DNA from: CAZOWW01 sp964583765
GTDB taxonomy: Bacteria; Actinomycetota; Actinomycetes; Actinomycetales; Kineosporiaceae
Assembly: GCA_964583765.1 (NCBI GenBank)
Contig: CAZOWW010000017.1
Coordinates: 1-59,442 of the forward strand
DNA: 59,442 nucleotides
Direction of reading: 5' to 3'
Shown: in pieces, positions 32,957 through 41,627 of the stretch
Position numbering within the stretch: the stretch's first letter is position 1
Layout: every line of letters starts with the position of its first letter
The notes under the pieces: generated by a model
The model's input: the letters and a program-made list of their open reading frames with translations, nothing else
Databases searched by the model: none
What the model was told of the DNA's origin: nothing
Made by a program: the position numbers and the translations under genes

Positions 32957-34024
32957 TTAGGCGGCCAGGGCCAGGGCCTTGGTCAGGCAGGCGGTGACCT
33001 CGGTGGTCTCCCGAGCGGTCACCCCAGTGATCGTGTTCAGCATGTTCCGTTCGTTGCGGCTCATCCCGCGGGCGCTCTGTTCGTGGTGGGACCAGGTGTT
33101 CACGGCCTGGATGACCCCGAATGCGGTGTGCGCCCAGGGCGTCACCCGCACGTCGTGGGTCCACAGCCGCTGCAGGGCGTCCTGCTTGGCCACCGCGCTG
33201 GTCAGGGACCGGCCGCTCTTGCGGGCCCCGTCGTCCTCGACCAGGGGGACGTAGTCGTCCAGGAACACCCGCCACGCGGCCTGCGGGACGGGGATCTGGC
33301 ACAGGTGGGCCAGGGTGGCGGTGAAGTCGGAGGCAGTCGCGGTGATCACGTTGAGGGCGTCGCGGGCCGCACGGAGCTGGAATCCGGAGTGGCGGGTGTG
33401 CTTGACCTTGTAGATCTGCCCGCGTTCGGTCAGCGCCGCATCCATCGTGTTATCGCAGATCACGATCCCGATCACTCGCTTCCAGAACGTGGCGATCGAC
33501 CCGTCAAAGCTCGTGCCCCCCAACAGGCGGGGCCGGAACTCCACGCCCTGCGGGGTGGACACCGAGGTCGGCATCTCCACCTGGACCCAGGCCACCGCCC
33601 CGCCACGCAACAGGCCCGCGGAGGAGATCACGAGGTCGTCGTCCAGGATCGCCGCGACCGTGGCCAGCAGCCACTGCTCGTACTGGTGCGGGGTGTACCC
33701 CGATTTGAACAGGCCGAGGACGGCGTCGGTGTCGGATCGGACGATGGCCTGCCGGTCGGCCTGGATCGCCCAGCGGATCGGGCGCCCCTGTTCGTCGACG
33801 TCCGTTGCCGTCTGCGGGGTCGCCGGGAGTCGGACGGCGACCGGGCGAGGGACGGCCTGCCAGTGGAACAGGCGCCGGCGCACGTCCTCGATCGGGACCG
33901 GGCCGGGGTAGTGGTTCGACTCGACTCCCTGCAACCTCGGGTCGTAGTGCCAGGCGTGTCCGGTGGTGGTCGTGAAGCCTTTCAGGACGTTGGTGTTGAG
34001 GTCTTCCAGGGACTCCCGCGACAT
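32957..34024 (-). CDS. DUF932 plasmid/phage-type protein
   Basis: A 355-residue member of DUF932, common on phages, plasmids and integrative elements. Characteristic segments are RWAIQADRQAIVRSDTDAVL, FKSGYTPHQYEQWL, GAVAWVQVEMP and the central FRPRLLGGTSFDGSIATFW followed by VIGIVICDNTMDAAL. ATG at 34024 is preceded by GGAGGTGATC, an almost perfect complement of the 16S rRNA end, so expression is likely high. Tandem hairpins end the unit. Function is unknown; some members are linked to antirestriction or replication. Confidence 0.85.
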   Translation of the reverse strand: MSRESLEDLNTNVLKGFTTTTGHAWHYDPRLQGVESNHYPGPVPIEDVRRRLFHWQAVPRPVAVRLPATPQTATDVDEQGRPIRWAIQADRQAIVRSDTDAVLGLFKSGYTPHQYEQWLLATVAAILDDDLVISSAGLLRGGAVAWVQVEMPTSVSTPQGVEFRPRLLGGTSFDGSIATFWKRVIGIVICDNTMDAALTERGQIYKVKHTRHSGFQLRAARDALNVITATASDFTATLAHLCQIPVPQAAWRVFLDDYVPLVEDDGARKSGRSLTSAVAKQDALQRLWTHDVRVTPWAHTAFGVIQAVNTWSHHEQSARGMSRNERNMLNTITGVTARETTEVTACLTKALALAA

Positions 34025-34816
34025 GGCGAGATCACCTCCAGGGCGTGGATGGACATGACGAAGGGGCCCCCACCCGGGCGGGCGGAGGCCGACAGAAGAG
34101 ATCAAGACGCGAGGGTCAGGAACCGGGTCCGGGACGGCGAGCTGCCGATCCGAGAACCAGGGGCGGGCGGTGAGGGGCTCGGTTCGTGCCCGTCCAGCGA
34201 GCAGCCGGCTGTTGATGGGCAGCCCGTCCGATGACATGACAGTGGTGGCGCACAGGGACCCGACGGGGCGAACGACACGGATCAGCGGCCCGTGTTCACA
34301 AGGCGCGGCCCTGCCGGTATTCGGGTGGTGCGTCGTGTCGTCGAGATGAACCACCCGGCGATGGTCCGCATGAGCCGTGGAGCCGTGGGCCCGCGACGCG
34401 TCGAGGGCTACGGTGGGTGGGGCCCGCAGAAGCCGCACGATCACGGTTGTGATCACCGGAGGCGGGCCGTCGGGGGAGTACCCACGAGAGATGGCGACGC
34501 GAGGTCGACGGAGTGGGAGGCCGCGAACGCGACGGGGGTCCCCGTGCGGGCCGACAAAGGTGGCCTGGGGCCTGGGCGAGGACCGGCATGGCGACGCGGA
34601 TGCGCACGCGTGGTGAGCGCAGGGAAGTCGAATGGTTGGAGAAAGGGCTGGGTGGTGAAGGAGCTGTGGTGCGGATGGGCGGGTGGCGCCTGGGTGGTGG
34701 TCCGCGCCGACCGGCCGACGGCGGGTGGGCAGGGTGCGGATCGTTCACGCGGGTACCGGACGGGCCCGGGGTGCTGCTGGTGGGTTCTTCGAGGGAAGGC
34801 CTCCACCGTAGCGGGT
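34025..34816. other. stretch upstream of DUF932 without a recognisable gene
   Basis: Open frames cover it on both strands, but none has a ribosome binding site and consistent codon bias. It is probably decayed element sequence that connects DUF932 with the broken replication-relaxation copy. Confidence 0.4.
34439..34454. promoter_or_regulatory. GATCAC-N4-GTGATC palindrome
   Basis: A 6-bp perfect inverted repeat around GGTT, about 415 bp upstream of the DUF932 start. Such symmetry fits a dimeric repressor site. No gene starts close by, so it may belong to a lost gene. Confidence 0.3.
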
Positions 34817-35013
34817 GTACCCAACCAGGCCACGGGCATCGGCCCGCGACCGCACTAACGTACCCAACCGGGGTGTGACCTGCGGTTCCTCTGCTTGGCT
34901 GGGGCTGGTTGGGTGCCAGGAGATGACATGGTCGCGGACGCCGGTTGGGTGGGTGTCCTTCTCCCACGGCGCCCGGGAATCTGGTTGGGTAGCGCGCCGT
35001 GCTGGTTGGGTAA
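34817..35013. repeat. cluster 1 of GGTTGGGT repeats (six copies)
   Basis: GGTTGGGT occurs in both orientations at 34817-34826, 34860-34869 (reverse), 34907-34916, 34943-34952, 34983-34992 and 35004-35013 (forward). Spacing is 20-45 bp. It lies just beyond the 3' end of the broken replication-relaxation copy. The same 8-mer clusters near 46.8 kb and 48.0-48.2 kb. Repeats of this type are bound by plasmid initiators or by a regulator of transfer. Confidence 0.65.
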
Positions 35014-35094
35014 CCCGCGGCGGCCTGATCGGGACGCGGGTGTGCCGGGATGGTCGTCGCGCTGGTGGAGCGCCCATTGCCCGTCCTGCCACAG

Positions 35095-35445
35095 CAGATG
35101 CAGAGGGTCCTCGTCAGGGGTGGGCGGGGACCGGGCGTCGTCTCAGCCCCGGGCGCAGCAGGTGAGGGCTGCACGGTCGCGCGGTGGTGGTGCAGGTTCT
35201 GCTCCCGGACAGGGCTGGGCCGGTGGATAAGTACCTGCCCGGCCGGTCCGTCGTCAGCGTGCAGACGCCGGCGGGAGACGATCTTCGATCCCGGAGGGGT
35301 GAGCGCCTCGCTTCCGGTGTCGTATTCGAGCAGCCAGGCAATCTGACGCTCGTCCTCGGACCAGACTCCGTGGGCGTCAAGGCTCACCCGCCGGCCCAGG
35401 ACGGCGGGATCCGTGCCGAGGGCCACCAGCGGGCCAGGCGGGACC
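35095..35445 (-). pseudogene. broken partial copy of the replication-relaxation gene
   Basis: Translated pieces in different frames match the protein at 37719-38894: RLARWWPSARI, then after a one-base shift VLGRRVSLDAHGVWSEDERQ, IAWLLEYDTGSEAL, VREQNLHHH, and a last PPTPDEDPLHL in a third frame. The intact copy has RLARWWASARI-like, VWSEGDRQ-like and PPTPHEDPLHL segments in the same order. The N-terminal half with the winged helix is missing, and the upstream part is replaced by copy B of the inverted repeat. It cannot make a functional protein. Confidence 0.75.
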
Positions 35446-35599
35446 GGGGGGTGGGGACGCGCGCGGTTGTCACCGCCTGTTGCCGAACGTCGACTGTACG
35501 CACGACGTCGTCGTCCTGTTCGCGGACAGGGCCGCTGTCATGGTCGTGGTCTCCCCGACCGTCCGGGAGGCGCCGGGAACGGGGCCCTTCCTTCTCGCG

Positions 35600-35790
35600 C
35601 CGGGTATCCATGATTCTCAGGTCGTTCCCATTTAATCCCAGGTTGATTACAGGAAGTGCGAATAGCGTTACTGAACGCTGGCCCCGGTGGTCTCGCTTGA
35701 ACGGGCAGGGCACACCCCCGGCGATGTGTTGCGCGCCCTGCGGGAAAGCGGGGGGACAGCGCACCGACGCGCCACCGGAGGCCAGACCAC
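35600..35790 (-). repeat. diverged inverted repeat, copy B
   Basis: The reverse complement of this stretch aligns with 24141-24332. Conserved are AGCGTT-N4-AACGCT (35664-35679), GCAGGGC/GCCCTGC (35705-35741), GGTTGATT and the short frame from GTG 35687 (VVSLERAGHTPGDVLRALRE). On the opposite strand an ATG at 35611 begins MDTRREKEG and runs toward the broken replication-relaxation copy. The arrangement suggests a divergent promoter with an operator in the middle. Confidence 0.75.
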
Positions 35791-35891
35791 CCCCAGCAGC
35801 GTGGGCGATCGATCTACTGAGGTCGCTCCTGTGGCGTGCCCGGCCATCCGACCGGGCGCCCTGGTGGAGTCCTCGGCGCGCTCCTGCCGGC

Positions 35892-36377
35892 TCATGGAGT
35901 CTCGTCCTTCGTCGGCACCTCCACCCCTGGCACGCTCTCGGCGACGACGGCCCGGGCCGTCGGGTGGGTCTGGGGATCCTGCGTGCCTCCCAGGCCCCAG
36001 GCAGCCAAGTACCACCGCGCCTGGGCCAAGACCTGCTCTTGCCTGCCCGGATCGCCCGAGATCATGTCCTGTGCCCGGTGGGCCAGGTCCACACTCGCCT
36101 GGGCCAGCACCTGCTCAGACACCTCTCCGAGACCTTGCCCGAGGACCTGCTCGACCTCGCAGGCCACCCCCAGCGCCCGCAAGCGCTGCGGATCGGCTCC
36201 CAGCGCGCGCACCAACTGGCACACCGCATTCACCCAGACCGCGTCCACCCGTTCGAATACCTGGCCGGCCAGGACCACTTGGGCGCACAACCGGCCGTCC
36301 CGCACGTCCTTGACCACGTCCACCGCGCTCGTGGCCAGCACCCGGGCGGTAAACAGATCCTGTTCCATCAATCCCAC
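35892..36377 (-). CDS. unknown 161-residue helical protein
   Basis: A soluble, valine- and glutamine-rich helical protein (LFTARVLATSAVDVVKDVRD, EQVLGQGLGEVSEQVLAQAS) with strong third-position G/C bias. No domain recognised. Start is GTG at 36377 or ATG at 36368; neither has a strong ribosome binding site. It lies between the single-repeat fossil region and the tandem-repeat low-complexity gene. Confidence 0.62.
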   Translation of the reverse strand: MGLMEQDLFTARVLATSAVDVVKDVRDGRLCAQVVLAGQVFERVDAVWVNAVCQLVRALGADPQRLRALGVACEVEQVLGQGLGEVSEQVLAQASVDLAHRAQDMISGDPGRQEQVLAQARWYLAAWGLGGTQDPQTHPTARAVVAESVPGVEVPTKDETP

Positions 36378-36515
36378 GACTCGACCGTCCCGGCTCCAGG
36401 GCCTACACGGGAGGACTCACGCCTCGCGCGCTCGCGTCCGGCCGGCGGGTAACCCACGGCCCCGCGGGCCGGACGCTGTACTGGCCAGCTCTCGAATCAA
36501 CTCAGCGCCGGGCAG

Positions 36516-36545
36516 GTGCCGGGTCCCGGTGAGGGCCTCCGGCAC
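36516..36545. terminator. 7-bp hairpin after the tandem-repeat gene
   Basis: GTGCCGG (36516-36522) is complementary to CCGGCAC (36539-36545). It lies 84 bp beyond the stop of the minus-strand gene at 36629. Confidence 0.45.
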
Positions 36546-36628
36546 GCTGCGGGTCCGGCGGATGCTCACCCCTGGGGGCCGGTTCCGGTTCCTCCCGGCC
36601 GGTCCAGGGCAGCGCGCGCGGCGAGGGT

Positions 36629-37525
36629 TCAGGCCTGGGTGTCCAGGGTGTTGAGCAGGCTGCTGGTGCCCGTCTCGTCCGTCGAGGTGCCCGAGTTGCT
36701 GGAGGAGCTGTTCGACGTGATGAGGCCCAGCAGTGCGGCATCGACGGAGTCGGTGGCGCTGCCGGTCGAGGATCCCCCGCTGTGATGGTGATGGTGGTGA
36801 TGACCGCTGGTGCTGCTGACACCGCTGGTGCTGTTCGTGCTGGCGGACGCGGGGCCGTTGCCCGTCATGTTGGCGATCTGGTTGGCCATCTGGGTCAGGA
36901 AGTCGCTGCTGGTGCCCGAGGTGGACGAGGTCGAGGTGGTGGACGAGGTGGACCCACCCATGCCGGCCGACTGCAGGGCCGAGACGATCGTGGAGGTCAG
37001 CGTGCTGGCGGAGACTCCCTTGGTCTGCGCGACCTGGGACATGCTCTGCCCACCGGACAGGGCACTCTGCAGCTGGCTCACGCTCATCCCCAAGGCACCC
37101 GCGACCGCGGACTGCACGCTGTCGCGAACCTTCTGAGGGTCCTGCCCCCCGGGTCCGAAGCCCCCCGGGCCCTGGACACCGGAATCGCCGGGGCCGTTGC
37201 CCGTCATGCTGACGATCCGGTTGGCCATCTGGGTCAGCCGATCGCTGCTGGTCCCCGAACTGGAGGTGGACCCGCCTACGCCGGCCGACTGCAGGGCCGA
37301 GACGACCGTGGAGGTCAGCGTGCTGGCGGACATCCCCTTGGCCTGCGCGACCTGGGACATGCTCTGCCCGCCGGACAGGGCACTCTGCAGCTGGCTCACG
37401 CTCATCCCCAAGGCGCCCGCGACCGCGGACTGCACACTGTCCCGGACCTTGTGACCGTGCTGACGCCCCTGGCCCCAGTTCTGGACCGCGTAACTACTGC
37501 TCGAACCGATCGAGTTGATACTCAC
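36629..37525 (-). CDS. low-complexity protein with tandem LGMS-GQSMSQVA repeats and poly-His tract
   Basis: A 298-residue paralog of the protein at 23228-23725; both begin (M)SV-SINS. It carries two nearly identical repeats of about 100 residues (VRDSVQSAVAGALGMSVSQL, then QSALSGGQSMSQVAQAKGMS and again QVAQTKGVS), joined by a glycine-rich linker and followed by a serine/threonine-rich stretch with a run of seven histidines. The DNA of the two repeats is also nearly the same, so the duplication is recent. GTG at 37525 has AGGAG 6-7 bases upstream. No signal peptide. The His tract suggests metal binding, but this is inference. Confidence 0.78.
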   Translation of the reverse strand: MSINSIGSSSSYAVQNWGQGRQHGHKVRDSVQSAVAGALGMSVSQLQSALSGGQSMSQVAQAKGMSASTLTSTVVSALQSAGVGGSTSSSGTSSDRLTQMANRIVSMTGNGPGDSGVQGPGGFGPGGQDPQKVRDSVQSAVAGALGMSVSQLQSALSGGQSMSQVAQTKGVSASTLTSTIVSALQSAGMGGSTSSTTSTSSTSGTSSDFLTQMANQIANMTGNGPASASTNSTSGVSSTSGHHHHHHHSGGSSTGSATDSVDAALLGLITSNSSSSNSGTSTDETGTSSLLNTLDTQA

Positions 37526-37718
37526 CGAGATCTCCTGACACGAGACGGACGATCCACTCACCCATCGGTGACCCGTCCACCCGGCTGAGCCTGTCTGGGC
37601 GAACCCACAGGTATTCACCGGGCAACGTGGAGCCAGCCCGGCCCGACGGCCCCTGTGGCGGTGGACCGCGGCGTGCTGTCGCCGGGCAGCGAGCTCCCCG
37701 CGATCACGCCCGTGCGGA

Positions 37719-38894
37719 TCATGGGTCCGGGTCGCGGTGCCAGCCCCCGGCCTGTGCGGAGGCCGCGTCCCCACCGTCGGCACCCCGGTGGGCCCCGAGG
37801 GCCGCTTCCCCAGGATGCTGCAGGTGCAGGGGGTCCTCGTGGGGGGTGGGTGGGCCGGGGTGATACGGCCCGGGCCGCCCGGGCGCGCAGGGCAGGTCTA
37901 TCATGCGCCGTGGGGGGTCGGGGTCACCGACCAGGCGCCAGAGGGGCGCGGCCGGCCCGATCTGCTGGTGGCGCTCACGGGTGGTGGTGGCCACCACCAC
38001 CTCAGCCCCCAGACCGATCCCCCGGCCGAGCCCTGTGCCCGGGGACGCGGGGGATCCCCAGGGCGCTGCTGCGGCGAGGTGCCGGTGCAGGTTCTGCTCC
38101 CGGACCGGGCCGGGCAGGTGGAACAGGACCGGCCACGCGGGGCCGCCGTCGGTGCGCAGACGCCGATAAGCGACGATCTTCGCGGCCAGGTGAGCGAGCG
38201 CCTCGCTGCCCGTGTCGTATTCCAGGAGCCAGGCCACCTGCCGGTCGCCCTCGGACCAGATGCCGTGGGCGTCGGGACACACCCGCCGGCCCAAGGCGGC
38301 GGAGATCCGCGCCGAGGCCCACCAGCGGGCCAGGTGGGTGTCGGGGTGGGTGCGGGTGTGGGCGAGCAGATCCACGAACACCTGGTTGACGCCCAGGGTG
38401 TGCCCCAGGTGGGTGCTCGCGGCGATGGCGTCCTGGCGTTCACGCACGGCGTGGGCCGTGGGAGGTCGTTGGGCGTCGGAGAGAGCCACGTATCGGGCCC
38501 CCAGGACACCCAGGATCCAGCAGGTGTGTCCGCGAGGCTCGGGCAGGGTGTCGATGACGGACCGGGGCGGAGTGAAACGGTCCAGGACGCCCCACCGGCG
38601 CAGGCGGGCGAGCCGGTTCGCGGCGGTGCCCGGCGCGGTGAACAACACCTGGGTGATCTGGGCGTGGGTCAGGACCTTGTGCTCGGCCAGCAAACGGGCA
38701 AGGACCAGGTCCCGGGCGGTCAGGCGGGCGGTGAGGTCCAGCAGGGACGGGTGGGTCCGCGGTGAACGCCCGGACCGGATCGTCCCCGTCGAGGAACCCG
38801 GGCCCGGTGACCGGCTGGTGGTTTCCCCCGATCGGGAGGTACCCCTTTCAGGGGTATTTCGGGGCGGCCCACCGGGGCTCCTCGTCCCGCTCAT
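37719..38894 (-). CDS. replication-relaxation family protein
   Basis: A 391-residue protein of the replication-relaxation family found on actinobacterial plasmids and conjugative elements. The N-terminal winged helix is clear (LTARDLVLARLLAEHKVLTH, then QITQVLFTAPGTAANRLARL), followed by CWILGVLGARYVA, TLGVNQVFVDLLAH and the WSEGDRQVAWLLEYDTGSEA segment of the nuclease-like half. The start is uncertain: ATG at 38894 is used, though the frame stays open to 39023 over repetitive GTTCCCA-type sequence. The family is thought to be needed for plasmid replication or nicking. A truncated relative lies at 35095-35445. Confidence 0.8.
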   Translation of the reverse strand: MSGTRSPGGPPRNTPERGTSRSGETTSRSPGPGSSTGTIRSGRSPRTHPSLLDLTARLTARDLVLARLLAEHKVLTHAQITQVLFTAPGTAANRLARLRRWGVLDRFTPPRSVIDTLPEPRGHTCWILGVLGARYVALSDAQRPPTAHAVRERQDAIAASTHLGHTLGVNQVFVDLLAHTRTHPDTHLARWWASARISAALGRRVCPDAHGIWSEGDRQVAWLLEYDTGSEALAHLAAKIVAYRRLRTDGGPAWPVLFHLPGPVREQNLHRHLAAAAPWGSPASPGTGLGRGIGLGAEVVVATTTRERHQQIGPAAPLWRLVGDPDPPRRMIDLPCAPGRPGPYHPGPPTPHEDPLHLQHPGEAALGAHRGADGGDAASAQAGGWHRDPDP

Positions 38895-39041
38895 GAGGGC
38901 CCGACCTGCGGGAATGACCGGACCGGGACGCCGGTGCGCCGCCGGGGCCTCCCACAGGGACTCGCACGGCCGGTTCCATGACCGTTCCCATAGGGGTTCC
39001 CACGGGGGCTGCGATGGCACCACCCGCGGCTCGCGGTCCGC

Positions 39042-41627
39042 TCAGGAAGACTCATGACGGTTCCGCGCCATCTGGTCAGGACCCTGGAGCCTTGTCGGGT
39101 CGGGCAGCGGTGAGGGTGGGTTGGTGCGCATGGTGAACGCCGCGGTCTCGCGGTTGGCGATGACCAGGCGGGTCGCGGCCACGTAGGCGTCCAGGCTGGC
39201 GAGGTCGTGTTCGTCCAGGTGGGGGCCGGTGTGCTTGGCCAGGTGGACGGCGTCCTCGGGTGAACACGTGAAGTAGATCTTGTTGCGGGCGTTCGCGGAC
39301 AGGGCGAGCTGGGTCTCGCGCGGGAGTTGGGTGAGGTTCTGGTGGGCCAGGACCAGGCCCAGGTGGTAGCCGCGGGCCTCGGCGAGCATGTCGGTGACCG
39401 ACCCCGCCAGGTTCAGGACGTTGTGCGCTTCGTCGATCACCACGGTCGCATCGCGTCGAGCGGCTTCGGGTAGGTGGGCGCGGGCGGTGGCGGCCTGCCA
39501 GATCGCGGCGAACACGAAGGAGCCCAGGAGTTTGGCGGTCTCCTCCCCCAACTGCCCCTTCGGGAGCCGGGCGATGAGGATCCCGCCGTCCAGGACGTGG
39601 TTCATGTCGAACGAGGACCTCGGGACCCCGATGGTGGCGCGCACGAAGTCGCGCAGCAGGAACGAGCGCAACCGGGCCAGGACGGGGGCGATGACCTGGG
39701 CGCGCAGGGCCGCGGGGGCGGTGTCGTACCACTCCCAGAACCCTCGCAGGCCGGCCGGGTCGTCCAGGTCGACGGTGAACGGGGCCCGGAACTGCTTGTC
39801 GTTCAACAGCGGTGGGATCAGCGCCAGGGTCGGGTTGGGGTGGCGCATGACGGTCAGGCATGCCACCCGCAGCACGTCGTCGATCCTTGGTCCCCAATGC
39901 TTCGCGAAGATCTTCGAGAAGATCGAGATGACGTTGTCCACGACCAGATCCGCGTCCGGGCCGACCAGCGGGTTGAACGTCGCCCCACCGGGGGTGTCCG
40001 GGTCGATCAACACCAGGCGACGCCGTGCCCGCTCGTCGAGGTGAGCCAGGACGAAGGTGGCCAGGTCGCCCTTGGGGTCGATCAACGCCAGGCCGCGGCC
40101 GGCGCGGATGTCCGCCAGGATCAGGTGTGCCAGCAGGGTGGACTTGCCGGACCCGGTCGAGCCCAGCACGTGCAGGTGGGAGCGGGCATCGGCCACCGGC
40201 AGGGCGACCGCGTGGCCACCGGCCTCGGCCCGGCCCAGCACCTTCATGCCCCGACCACCGGCAGGGACGGCGATCGGGGCGGGTACGGCCTTGGCGCGGG
40301 CCCGGTCCAGACCCGGCACCGCCAGGTCCGTCGGCAGGGTTGCCAGGGCGGCGAGCTCGCCGAGGGAGACCAGGAACCCGCGGCGCAGGCGCCGCGCGGC
40401 CAGCACCTGGGCGGGCTGGTGCAGGTGGATCCGGCGCAGGTGGTTCGCGCCGGCATGGACGCCGAAGGAGGACGCCAGGCCGTGCGCCAGGACGGTGGCG
40501 CGTCGCCTGGCGACCTGCGTGGTCTCGCGACGGGAGACCAGTCCCTGGGTTCTCCGGGCCTCGGAGCGGCCCGCTCGATCCTCGTCGCAGCCGGTGGTCG
40601 AGGCGGGGACGGGGCGGATCGCAGTGGTGCGCCCGGTACTGCGGGCACTCCGGTCGCCGCTGGCGCTTCCGGCAACAGTGGAGGGGCCGTGTACGGGGCT
40701 GGGGGTGCGGGGGGTGACGGTCGCGGCGTAGCGGATGGCGATCTCGACGTGAGGGCCGGTGAGCTTGTCGATGCCGGCGCGCACCTGCCGGTCGCGGACG
40801 GGGTCCAGGCGCGTGGCCCGCGCACCGGCGTGGGGACCGGCGGTGCGGGGGGTGAGCAGGTCGGTGATCGCGCCCAGGGCCCCGCGGACCCAGGTCAGGG
40901 GATCTGCCAGGCCACCGGCGGGCCCGGCGTGGGCGGGTGCGGTGGCTGCCCGTCCGGCTTCGGCCCGTGCCCGGGCCAGGCGCCGGGGTGAGGTGGGGCG
41001 GGCCAGGATCTGCACGCAGGAGGTCTCGTTCCCGTGCAGGCCGGCGGCCATCGTCATCAACGCGCGGGTGGGGTCGGTTTCGTGGCGTTCGGCCAGCGGG
41101 TACCAGGTGGGGCGCGCGGCGATCAGCGCCCCGCTCTCGGTCGCCGCCCCCGACTCGTGTGCGTCCAGTGGGATGGGGGCTGGGGCCTGTGTGGCTGGGG
41201 CCAGGGTGGTGGTGGCTCCGGGCCAGGCGGCCCGCGCGGCGGCGGCGATGGTGGAGGCGGACACGGTGCCGGGCACCCACACGCTGATGGTCGCCTGGCG
41301 TCCGGTCCACCGGTACTCGAACACCACATGGGGGGTGCCGAACAGGGCTCTCTGCCAGGGGGCCGGGGTCAGGATCCGGGTCACGGTGGCCCACCACGTC
41401 GACGCCCCGGTGGCCTCGACCTCGGGTGGGGGCAGGATCTGCACCAGGTGGGCGTGGCGGGCCAGGCGGGCATGGCGCCACCGCCGGACCCCGGCGCCTG
41501 CGGCGACGGCGAGCCCGGCGCCCAGGCACAGGCCGGCGACGACCAGGTCGGGGTGAGCGGTCAGCCAGGAGACCAGGTGGGCGGGGCCGGCCGGGATCTC
41601 CGGTGCCGGCGACCTGGGGACGCTCAT
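39042..41627 (-). CDS. TraG/VirD4-type conjugation ATPase
   Basis: An 861-residue hexameric ATPase that passes DNA-protein complexes to the type IV channel. An N-terminal membrane segment (LVVAGLCLGAGLAVAAGAGV) is followed by a long extracytoplasmic or linker region. The P-loop is VLGSTGSGKSTLLAHLIL (about residue 492), then GLALIDPKGDLATFVLAHLD, and Walker B VVIDEAHNVLN (about 732), with LAHQNLTQLP and LSANARNKIYFTCSPEDA typical of TraG/TraD C-termini. The ATG overlaps the VirB4 stop (ATGA). No relaxase gene stands beside it. Confidence 0.9.
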   Translation of the reverse strand: MSVPRSPAPEIPAGPAHLVSWLTAHPDLVVAGLCLGAGLAVAAGAGVRRWRHARLARHAHLVQILPPPEVEATGASTWWATVTRILTPAPWQRALFGTPHVVFEYRWTGRQATISVWVPGTVSASTIAAAARAAWPGATTTLAPATQAPAPIPLDAHESGAATESGALIAARPTWYPLAERHETDPTRALMTMAAGLHGNETSCVQILARPTSPRRLARARAEAGRAATAPAHAGPAGGLADPLTWVRGALGAITDLLTPRTAGPHAGARATRLDPVRDRQVRAGIDKLTGPHVEIAIRYAATVTPRTPSPVHGPSTVAGSASGDRSARSTGRTTAIRPVPASTTGCDEDRAGRSEARRTQGLVSRRETTQVARRRATVLAHGLASSFGVHAGANHLRRIHLHQPAQVLAARRLRRGFLVSLGELAALATLPTDLAVPGLDRARAKAVPAPIAVPAGGRGMKVLGRAEAGGHAVALPVADARSHLHVLGSTGSGKSTLLAHLILADIRAGRGLALIDPKGDLATFVLAHLDERARRRLVLIDPDTPGGATFNPLVGPDADLVVDNVISIFSKIFAKHWGPRIDDVLRVACLTVMRHPNPTLALIPPLLNDKQFRAPFTVDLDDPAGLRGFWEWYDTAPAALRAQVIAPVLARLRSFLLRDFVRATIGVPRSSFDMNHVLDGGILIARLPKGQLGEETAKLLGSFVFAAIWQAATARAHLPEAARRDATVVIDEAHNVLNLAGSVTDMLAEARGYHLGLVLAHQNLTQLPRETQLALSANARNKIYFTCSPEDAVHLAKHTGPHLDEHDLASLDAYVAATRLVIANRETAAFTMRTNPPSPLPDPTRLQGPDQMARNRHESS

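Noticed and set aside
34292..34878. Plus-strand frames of 121-188 codons before the repeats of cluster 1
   Set aside because: No ribosome binding site, glycine/arginine/tryptophan-rich shadow composition, no similarity seen.
35687..36313. Long plus-strand frame continuing from the copy B short peptide
   Set aside because: Only the first 36 residues match copy A; the rest lies opposite the better supported gene at 35892-36377.
36950..37460. Near-identical direct repeats considered as a CRISPR array
   Set aside because: They are two in-frame coding repeats of about 300 bp within one gene, without short regular spacers.
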